A stretch of 38,019 nt of DNA from Nostoc mirabile CHAB5784 (lineage in GTDB: Bacteria > Cyanobacteriota > Cyanobacteriia > Cyanobacteriales > Nostocaceae): contig NZ_JAIVFS010000080.1 of the NCBI RefSeq assembly GCF_020829645.1, positions 1 to 38,019 of the forward strand. The letters are read 5' to 3'. Shown one piece after another: positions 32,130-38,019 of this stretch (position 1 is the stretch's first letter; every line of letters starts with the position of its first letter). The translations under genes and the position numbers were made by a program. Below the pieces are notes generated by a model that was given only the letters and a program-made list of their open reading frames with translations, was not told where the DNA came from and searched no databases.

Positions 32130-32840
32130 TTAATGCCCCGCGCTCTGTCCACCATCGACATGCAGGATTTCGCCCGTCACAAAGTTGGCTGATTCGAGGT
32201 AGAGGATGGCATCGACAACATCAGATATCTCGCCCATGTGACCGATTGGGTGCAGGGCATCAAGCTGGGCATGGGTCTCGGCGGGATGCATTGGTGTCTT
32301 GATAGTACCCAGCGCGATCGCGTTCACCCGGATACCACGCTTGGCATACTCGATTGCCAATGATTTGGTCGCGGCATTCAGTCCACCCTTGGTCAGCGAT
32401 GCGAGTACAGAGGGTACGCCCGCGATCGCGTGGTCAACCAGGCTCGTCGAAATCTGCACGATATGACCACTGTCCTGCTTTTCTATCTCGGCAATGGCGA
32501 GTTGCGTGATGTGAAAGAAGCCAGTGACGTTGGTGCTCAGGGTAGCTTCGTAGTCAGCCTCGGTGTATTGAGTAAAGGGCTTGGCGATGAAGATGCCAGC
32601 GTTGTTAACCAGCGTGTCAATGCGCCCGAAGCGGGTCACGCCTTCGATGATTGCCCGCTCGGCAGTTTTGCGATCGGCAATATCGCCGGACACCACCACG
32701 ACTCCATCGTCGTCCGATGGCTGAATTGAGCGTGAGATTGCAACCACTTGATAGTTGCGATCGCGATACGCCTTGACGAGGGCTGCGCCGATGCCCTGCG
32801 ACGCGCCGGTAATCACAGCGACTTTCTGTTCAGTGCCCAT
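32130..32840 (-). CDS. Short-chain dehydrogenase/reductase lacking the catalytic tyrosine
   Basis: 236 residues of classical SDR fold: NAD(P) motif VITGASQGIGAALVKAY, the NNAGI motif, ISTS with the catalytic Ser region, and RVNAIALGTIKTPMHP. The expected Y-x-x-x-K is ASLTK: the Lys is there, the Tyr is Ala, so normal dehydrogenase activity is doubtful. Start at 32840 follows AAGAGG; the upstream in-frame extension is translated heptamer repeat (around 32915-32940) and is rejected. Lies directly after another SDR in the same direction. Confidence 0.88.
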   Translation of the reverse strand: MGTEQKVAVITGASQGIGAALVKAYRDRNYQVVAISRSIQPSDDDGVVVVSGDIADRKTAERAIIEGVTRFGRIDTLVNNAGIFIAKPFTQYTEADYEATLSTNVTGFFHITQLAIAEIEKQDSGHIVQISTSLVDHAIAGVPSVLASLTKGGLNAATKSLAIEYAKRGIRVNAIALGTIKTPMHPAETHAQLDALHPIGHMGEISDVVDAILYLESANFVTGEILHVDGGQSAGH

Positions 32841-32956
32841 AGTAAACCTCTTTTGTGATTTTGAGGGATTAGTGGAACGAGGGTCGAATCTATTGAACGG
32901 TACAATACTCAACTGAATTCTGACTCCTGACTCCTGAATTCTGTTTGTTGAAAGGT

Positions 32957-33727
32957 TCAACGGAAAGCCGCTCCACCGATTGGAGAACCTACAATGCCAC
33001 CATCAACAAAAAGTTCAACCGACTGGATATAGGACGAATCGTCTGAGGCAAGAAAAAGGACGGCTTTGGCAATATCGTCGGGTTCACCTAAACGACCCAG
33101 TGGAATTGCTGCTGCCCATTGCGCCGTCAGTTCGTCCGCCTTCTCAGACGAAGTAGACCCACGCCTCCAGATAGGGGTTCTTGTCGCTCCCGGTGCAACG
33201 ACGTTGACCCGAATGTTGCGGGGAGAAAGCTCGTATGCCAGCGATCTCGCCATACCGCGAACACCTGCCTTACTTGCTGCATAGGCTGAGCGTCCGGGAT
33301 TACCCAGTGAACCGATAACGGAACCGTTCAAGATAATTGAGGAGCCATCATTGAGCAGTGGCAGTGCGGCTTGAACTGTAAAGAAAACGCTGGTGAGATT
33401 GACGCGAATGATGTTCTCAAACACCGCTTCGTCAGTGCTTCCTACAGGGGTTGCTCCACCAATCCCAGCATTGGCGAAGACGATATCCAGGCTGCCGAAA
33501 CGTTGACCAATTTTGCTGAAAAGGTCAGTACGGGCATTGGAGTCCGTCACGTCTGCACGATAGGCAGCAGCTTTTGGACCCAGTTCTGCGACAGCGGCAT
33601 CGAGCGTCTTCTGATCTCGACCCGTAATTGCCACTTCAGCCCCTTCGTGAATGAAGAGTCGAGCGGTGGCAAAGCCAATGCCGCTGTTTCCCCCCGTAAT
33701 CAGTGCCTTCTTACCTTCAAGTTTCAT
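32957..33727 (-). CDS. Short-chain dehydrogenase/reductase
   Basis: 256 residues. NAD(P) motif ALITGGNSGIGFATARLF, FANAG, active-site Ser in LNGSVIG, Tyr-x-x-x-Lys in SAYAASKAG, RVNVVAPGATRTP, and the C-terminal LFVDGGIVG. A normal, probably active oxidoreductase acting on an unknown alcohol or ketone. Start MKLEGK at 33727 follows GGGAGA; sequence further upstream in the same frame is a fragment of a different SDR. Confidence 0.92.
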   Translation of the reverse strand: MKLEGKKALITGGNSGIGFATARLFIHEGAEVAITGRDQKTLDAAVAELGPKAAAYRADVTDSNARTDLFSKIGQRFGSLDIVFANAGIGGATPVGSTDEAVFENIIRVNLTSVFFTVQAALPLLNDGSSIILNGSVIGSLGNPGRSAYAASKAGVRGMARSLAYELSPRNIRVNVVAPGATRTPIWRRGSTSSEKADELTAQWAAAIPLGRLGEPDDIAKAVLFLASDDSSYIQSVELFVDGGIVGSPIGGAAFR

Positions 33728-33787
33728 AACAATCTCCCTTGAAAAGCGAATAGGTGAATGTTGCAAATTACCGTCCGAGAGTGTGTT

Positions 33788-33865
33788 CGCACTCCGCTCC
33801 GTCACAACAACTTTTGCACCTTCGTCGTCAAACGCTTGAGCCGTTGCCAGTCCAATTTGCAGTTT
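33788..33865 (-). pseudogene. Fragment of another SDR N-terminus
   Basis: The minus strand reads LQIGLATAQAFDDEGAKVVV followed by TERSA, the second half of an SDR nucleotide-binding motif and the next strand. The Gly-rich loop before it and the rest of the gene are missing. It lies in frame upstream of the intact SDR, a remnant of a duplicated or recombined SDR gene. Confidence 0.65.
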
Positions 33866-33894
33866 ATATTTATCGGATCAATCTGTTGTGGAGA

Positions 33895-34407
33895 TCACGC
33901 CGCAACTTTATCGTTTACGGCAAGTTGATACGCTTCTAGCAGTTTCACATTGTCGATCGATCCGTGATGATGAATCTGCCGCCACCCACCGTCCTTTTCC
34001 GAGTACTGAAAACAGCGGCTCGTTCTGAATCTAAGTGGAATAATGCGAGCTTTAGTTGTAAATTCACCCCGCTCTTCTCCAGCAAAGATGGCTGTCTCTC
34101 CACTGAAGTACTCCACAACATCCTGGAACTCAACCCAGACGTTTAACGATCCTGTGAAGAGTTTGGAGTAGATATCTCGAATCGGCTCATAGCCTCGGAG
34201 CATTCCTCCCACCGGATTGTTTAGTTGAACCAGTGGACGGTTGAGCCAGATCTGAGTAAGCGTCTCAAGCGAGTGTTGATTGAAGGCATAATAGAACGTT
34301 TCAAGTGCCGCACGCGCCCCTGCTTCTGACGGCTGAGTCGTTTCATTCAGCAAGTTACGAGCCGCTTTGCCATAGCTCGTGGTGAGATAGTTCACTATGA
34401 AGGTCAT
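33895..34407 (-). CDS. SnoaL/NTF2-like protein
   Basis: 170 residues with the cone-shaped NTF2 pattern: ALETFYYAFNQHSLETLTQIW, a middle with LNNPVGGMLRGYEPIRDIYSKLF, strand pairs (VWVEFQDVVEYFSGETAIFAGEERGEF), and WRQIHHHGSIDN. Such proteins bind or isomerise small hydrophobic compounds; the substrate is unknown. Start at 34407 follows AAAGGAGA. Between two SDR genes; it may belong to one degradative or biosynthetic set. Confidence 0.82.
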   Translation of the reverse strand: MTFIVNYLTTSYGKAARNLLNETTQPSEAGARAALETFYYAFNQHSLETLTQIWLNRPLVQLNNPVGGMLRGYEPIRDIYSKLFTGSLNVWVEFQDVVEYFSGETAIFAGEERGEFTTKARIIPLRFRTSRCFQYSEKDGGWRQIHHHGSIDNVKLLEAYQLAVNDKVAA

Positions 34408-34451
34408 TGATTTTGTTCTCCTTTGGAAAACGAAGGTGTGAATGTTGCAGC

Positions 34452-35318
34452 TCAGGCGATGGTCGCAGTCGCTATGCGGTGGTCATGGTCGGTACTGATA
34501 GCGACTGGCAGCCACGCTTCGATTTCCTGTGCCATTTTTGCGGCGTTGCTCCGGTACATTGCGATCGCGTCCTTGCCAACGGGCAAATGCAGCGGCGGAC
34601 GGTCTGTATTGGCAAGTTGAAGAATCATCTGAGCCAGCTTTTTCGGATCACCGGGTTGGTGCCCGTGTAGCGCATCGGCTCCGCTCCGCATCGGTCCTAC
34701 TGTTGTCTCGTAATCGGGAATGATGGTTTTAGCGGCGACGTAAGATTCAGTGCTTAAGAAGTCAGTCGTAAAAAGACCGGGAGCGACTGCCGTGATGTGA
34801 ATGCCGAGCGGTGCCAATTCGATCGCCAGCCCCTTCGAGAGACCTTCGACGGCAAACTTTGTAGACCCATACAATCCCCAGCCCGGAACTGCATCGTAAC
34901 TAAACAAAGACGAGATATTGATAATCCGCCCAGACTTTTGCTGGCGCAGGTACGGCAACACAGCACGAGTCACGTTCAGTACCCCAAACACGTTGGTATC
35001 GTACAGTTTTCGGACTTCGGCATCCGTGGCTTCCTCGATCGCTGTCACTATGCCATACCCGGCATTGTTGACTAAAATATCAACCCGACCAAAATGGGCA
35101 ATCCCTTGCTCGACAGCCACTTGTACCTGGTTTTCCTGAGTGACATCCATCTGCACCACGTACAGATCCGGGTGGTTGTGCAGGGTAGTAGCGAGTTGTG
35201 CAGGCTGACTGCGAACCGTTGCCACCACCTGATCGCCCGCTGCCAGGGCTGCTCTGGCAATTTCTAAGCCAAAGCCCCTGGAGGCTCCGGTAATGAACCA
35301 TACTTTCTGCGTTTGCAT
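34452..35318 (-). CDS. Short-chain dehydrogenase/reductase
   Basis: 288 residues. NADP motif VWFITGASRGFGLEIARAALAAG, DILVNNAGYG, Ser region INISSLFSYD, active-site YGSTK, VAPGLFTTDF, and a C-terminal extension typical of the oxidoreductase group with PPLHLPVGKDAI. Start MQTQKVW at 35318 has GAGGA upstream. A 44-nt gap leads to the SnoaL-like gene. Confidence 0.92.
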   Translation of the reverse strand: MQTQKVWFITGASRGFGLEIARAALAAGDQVVATVRSQPAQLATTLHNHPDLYVVQMDVTQENQVQVAVEQGIAHFGRVDILVNNAGYGIVTAIEEATDAEVRKLYDTNVFGVLNVTRAVLPYLRQQKSGRIINISSLFSYDAVPGWGLYGSTKFAVEGLSKGLAIELAPLGIHITAVAPGLFTTDFLSTESYVAAKTIIPDYETTVGPMRSGADALHGHQPGDPKKLAQMILQLANTDRPPLHLPVGKDAIAMYRSNAAKMAQEIEAWLPVAISTDHDHRIATATIA

Positions 35319-35544
35319 CGTGTGTCCTCGTTTTATAGCGCTTCTCACTTGCATTCCTGACACCCCACACCCTGCCTAACCAGGCTGTACTGCACTCAAC
35401 AGAGAATTGCTATAGGTGTTGTCTAGTACAGCACGGCGGAAATAAGCCACCCATTTGAAATGTCTAAAACCCTTACGTAATGGTAATTACGAATTACGAA
35501 TTCCGCCTTGCGGTACTAGTGTGTTGGCGCTCAGAGTGAGCGCC
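35319..35544. repeat. Repeat-bearing gap before the VOC gene
   Basis: Contains AATTACGAATTACGAATT (35485-35502), the same heptamer series as in the 27135 and 32061 repeats, and the hairpin GGCGCTCA/TGAGCGCC near 35524-35545 beside GTGTGTTGG, which recalls the TGTGTTGAGCGC motif flanking katG. Confidence 0.6.
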
Positions 35545-36207
35545 TCATCTGGAAAGAACTGGAAAAGCCTCTTCCATGTAACGGTCAGCGGCGATGGCTG
35601 CCTCTTCTGAACTGCTGCCGTTCTGACGCGCACTCAGGTAAGGCGCGTACCAGTCCGACCAGTGGTGCTCGGCGTGCGTCTTCTCGTAGTGGTCGTGGTG
35701 CTCTGCTGTCTCGCCAAGAAGGTTTGCCAGGGTTGCAACGTCTATGTCTCGTGCTGGCGTAGAGTTCCACACGCGACCGGGAGCGCGAGTCTTCACTTCT
35801 TGAAGCACCCAACCATTGCCGTCTGGATCGCTGAATGAGGCAAAGGAAGCATAGTCGCGACGTTTCGGATCGGGACCAGATACCCGTCCTTCGGTTCCGG
35901 CGTGGTGGAAGATCCCTCCGATGTCGTGAAACACCTCACTCACCTCGACCCCCCGATCGACGAGTTCGGCGCGGGCTGCCTCGATGTCAAAAACAACGAG
36001 GTGCAAACCTTGCACTGATCCCGGCACGGCTGAGGTGATTCCGGTGCCGATGATGATCGAGCATTCTGAGTTGGGAGGGGTTAATTGCACCACCCGGAAG
36101 TCCTCACCGGTTATGAAGTCAGCATCCAGGCGCCATCCCAATGACTCATAGAAGCGCTTAGCCCGATCGACATCGGAGACGGGCAATGTTAAGACCTCAA
36201 GTTTCAT
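35545..36207 (-). CDS. VOC/glyoxalase-family protein
   Basis: 220 residues. Paired VOC modules in the first 130 residues (MKLEVLTLPVSDVDRAKRFYESLGWRLDAD; GLHLVVFDIEAARAELVDRGVEV; FASFSDPDGNGWVLQEVKTRAPGR). A C-terminal extension (ETAEHHDHYEKTHAEHHWSDWYAPYLSARQNG) is His/Glu-rich, found in some members. Metal-dependent role unknown. The ATG at 36207 starts at the fold; a GTG start five codons earlier is possible. Confidence 0.88.
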   Translation of the reverse strand: MKLEVLTLPVSDVDRAKRFYESLGWRLDADFITGEDFRVVQLTPPNSECSIIIGTGITSAVPGSVQGLHLVVFDIEAARAELVDRGVEVSEVFHDIGGIFHHAGTEGRVSGPDPKRRDYASFASFSDPDGNGWVLQEVKTRAPGRVWNSTPARDIDVATLANLLGETAEHHDHYEKTHAEHHWSDWYAPYLSARQNGSSSEEAAIAADRYMEEAFPVLSR

Positions 36208-36405
36208 ATTTTTACTGTCCACGTTAATGCTGCTCCTGCTTGTTGTTCTCCATTAGGTTGGCGTTAGGTTCGTGAGCTTGATGCCTATTTGCTTACACTT
36301 CAGTCTTCAGGGAGCGCAATGCGACCATCGCTCAATTCAGAACACTCAAGTTCTTTGAGCAAAAACGCAACTTAATCGTTCTGCTTTGAATTGTGTGATT
36401 AAGGA

Positions 36406-36996
36406 TCAAAGCACTTCATTACTTGCAGCGATAATGGCTGCCATCAATTGCTCCATGTCCCAGCGATGTCTGCGGCGGGCTACACCGGAGCAATACCGAA
36501 TTCCATTAATGAACAAGGCTGGTGCAGTGACTACTCCACTTTGCTGACCACTCTCGATATCTTGATTGATGCGGTCAACATGGACTTGTTTGGAGATATC
36601 CTGCAAAAATTTGTAAATGTCGAGACCTAAATGATTGGCATACTCAACGAGATAGCCGTTTCCCAATGCTTCTTGGTGGGTGAGCAGCATCTCGTGCATC
36701 TGCCAAAACTGACCTTGCGCTGCTGCTGCTTCTGCTGCTTGGGCTGCCTTTTGTGCTTGAGGATAGATTGAATGTTCGATAAAGTGACGAAACACTACAC
36801 AAATCGAATTTTTCTCAGTCAGCCCGGTATTGAAATCTTGCTGAATTGCTTGAATCAACTGATGCATTTCCCTGAACTGAAGAGATTGGTAATTTCCATA
36901 TTCCACGAGTATGACTGGGGCATTGAGCATCCCCTGATAGCGATCGCGTTCGGAAGGCGGAACAAAAAGTTGATTAAAATTCCTATCTTGATTCAT
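36406..36996 (-). CDS. DsbA-like thioredoxin-fold protein without the CxxC
   Basis: 196 residues. Thioredoxin-fold pattern of the DsbA/Na+/H+ antiporter-associated group: VILVEYGNYQSLQFREMHQLI, CVVFRHFIEHSIYPQAQKAAQAAEAA, FWQMHEMLL, and cis-proline TAPALFINGIRY. The usual CPYC is replaced by SLQF, so redox catalysis is unlikely. No signal peptide, so cytoplasmic. The ATG at 36996 is preferred over a TTG five codons upstream. Confidence 0.85.
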   Translation of the reverse strand: MNQDRNFNQLFVPPSERDRYQGMLNAPVILVEYGNYQSLQFREMHQLIQAIQQDFNTGLTEKNSICVVFRHFIEHSIYPQAQKAAQAAEAAAAQGQFWQMHEMLLTHQEALGNGYLVEYANHLGLDIYKFLQDISKQVHVDRINQDIESGQQSGVVTAPALFINGIRYCSGVARRRHRWDMEQLMAAIIAASNEVL

Positions 36997-37214
36997 CGGA
37001 TACTGTATCAAAAAGGGTTTCTCACAGCATCAAGGGATTCGCATGACTTCTATCTGTGATTCCTCCCGACTCCGTTATTTGTATGTCTTTAGCTTATGAA
37101 ATTAATTCAGCTTTGTCGCCAACTCAAAGTTGAGTGATTGAAGCGATGAAACAACAGTTGCTTACTATCTCAACAACGAACCCTCAACCGAACTTAAGTT
37201 CAGTTGGGCTTGTT

Positions 37215-37844
37215 TCACAACTTAGCGAGTCCTCGCTTCAGTGCGGTAATTACCGCTTGAGTGCGATCGCTCACACCTAATTTGCTCAAAATTTTGTTGA
37301 TGTGAAATTTGACAGTACTTTCAGTAATATTCAAAGCCGCAGCAATATCGTGATTCCTCAATCCAAGCACCATCTGTCGAAGAACCTCTTGTTCTCGATC
37401 GCTCAACTCTGGAATGTTCATCCGTTCCACTAGTTTGGCAGCGACTTCGGAAGGGATATATTGTTGTCCGCTGTGAACAATATGAATCGCATTCAGGAGT
37501 GCATCCGGTTCTGCGTCCTTCAGCAGATAGCCCTTAGCTCCGGCGCGTAATGCTCGATAAATATCTTCGTCCCCGTCATAAGTGGTCAGTACAATTATGC
37601 GGGCATGGGTGAATTCAGCACAGATGGCGACGATCGCATCAACGCCGCTGATCTGGGGCATCCGTAAGTCGATTAAGGTGACATCAGGCTGGAGTTGTCG
37701 ATATTGAGCGATCGCTTCTTGTCCATTGCCCCCTTGACCTACCACCGTCATATCTGGCTCATTTTCAATCATCGCGGCTAGCCCTTGCCGGACTATTGAG
37801 TGATCGTCAACAATCAAAACACGGATTGCTGTAGAGTGACTCAC
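37215..37844 (-). CDS. NarL/LuxR-type response regulator
   Basis: 209 residues. Receiver domain with acidic pair VLIVDDHSIVRQGL, phosphoacceptor Asp in VTLIDLRMP, Thr in VLTTYDGDE and Lys in GYLLKDAE. C-terminal LuxR HTH: ELSDREQEVLRQMVLGLRNHDIAAALNITESTVKFHINKILSKLGVSDR. Starts with GTG, which overlaps the kinase stop (GTGA). Probably controls transcription of nearby genes, although the target is unknown. Confidence 0.95.
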   Translation of the reverse strand: MSHSTAIRVLIVDDHSIVRQGLAAMIENEPDMTVVGQGGNGQEAIAQYRQLQPDVTLIDLRMPQISGVDAIVAICAEFTHARIIVLTTYDGDEDIYRALRAGAKGYLLKDAEPDALLNAIHIVHSGQQYIPSEVAAKLVERMNIPELSDREQEVLRQMVLGLRNHDIAAALNITESTVKFHINKILSKLGVSDRTQAVITALKRGLAKL

Positions 37845-38019
37845 GTTGACGCCTCCCGATGTACGGATACGAGCGTTTCTGTTCCCTGTCCCAGTCGGCT
37901 CTCAATTGAGAGTTGTGCCCCAATGCGTTCCGCTCGTTCGGTAATCCCCAGTAAGCCAAACCCCCGATTTAGGGTTGTATGGTTGGCTTCAAATCCTTGT
38001 CCATTGTCTTTAATTCGTA
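37841..38019 (-). CDS. Sensor histidine kinase, C-terminal end (partial)
   Basis: Only the end is in the window: IKDNGQGFEANHTTLNRGFG, then GLLGITERAERIGAQLSIES. These are the G1 and G2 boxes of a NarX/DesK-type ATP-binding domain, followed by 20-odd residues to a TGA at 37841-37843. It overlaps the response regulator GTG by 3 nt within GTGA. The sensor part lies outside the window, so the stimulus is unknown. Confidence 0.88.
   Translation of the reverse strand, partial: RIKDNGQGFEANHTTLNRGFGLLGITERAERIGAQLSIESRLGQGTETLVSVHREAST

Noticed and set aside
32840..32960. N-terminal extension of the SDR gene
   Set aside because: The extra codons translate heptamer repeat sequence and precede a good ribosome site for the later ATG.

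Overview
The window reads as a piece of a large plasmid (or a plasmid-like replicon) of a filamentous, Nostocales-type cyanobacterium. Evidence: repeated HIP1 octamers (GCGATCGC), heptamer tandem repeats and short interspersed palindromes typical of these genomes, an AT-rich backbone, two different DNA partition systems and a private set of DNA replication genes. No rRNA, tRNA or CRISPR array was seen.

Region 1 (1-13.1 kb, mostly + strand) is a replication module: a truncated sliding clamp (DnaN C-terminal domain), DnaX, a compact family B DNA polymerase with intact exonuclease and polymerase motifs, clamp-loader delta (HolA) and delta-prime (HolB), two single-strand-binding-type proteins, and two unknown proteins. 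The polymerase ends in QLSLF, the consensus sliding-clamp-binding peptide. The unknown protein at 8452-9126 has such motifs at both ends, and the unknown protein at 5643-6425 has a hexapeptide version. This suggests a replisome that pairs a family B polymerase with a bacterial clamp and clamp loader. A methyltransferase, a lipoprotein, an unknown 392-residue protein and an IS5-type element are inserted among these genes.

Region 2 (13.1-25.7 kb) mixes partition genes with acquired cargo. Backbone: parA-parB (4-nt overlap, a 22-bp perfect palindrome inside parB, 20-bp tandem repeats before parA), a tandem pair of small paralogous genes, and a convergent ParM/actin-like gene. Cargo: katG (catalase-peroxidase), a relic of a metal P-type ATPase, a rifampin phosphotransferase closely resembling Bacillus-type proteins, and two integron gene cassettes (a DHFR/RibD-family reductase and a VOC/glyoxalase protein) with recognisable attC sites but no integrase in the window.

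Region 3 (25.7-38.0 kb, all minus strand) is visibly GC-richer and holds a run of redox and detoxification enzymes: a disulfide oxidoreductase, two Tat-exported epoxide-hydrolase-like enzymes, a GMC oxidoreductase, a NIPSNAP protein, three short-chain dehydrogenases plus a fragment of a fourth, a SnoaL-like protein, a VOC protein, a DsbA-like protein lacking its CxxC, and a NarL-type response regulator with the end of its histidine kinase. Most of these genes have their own AAAGGAG-type ribosome binding site and are separated by small repeats, as expected of a cluster assembled piecemeal. Regions 2 and 3 together look like an oxidative-stress, xenobiotic and antibiotic accessory load on a plasmid that carries much of its own replication and partition machinery.
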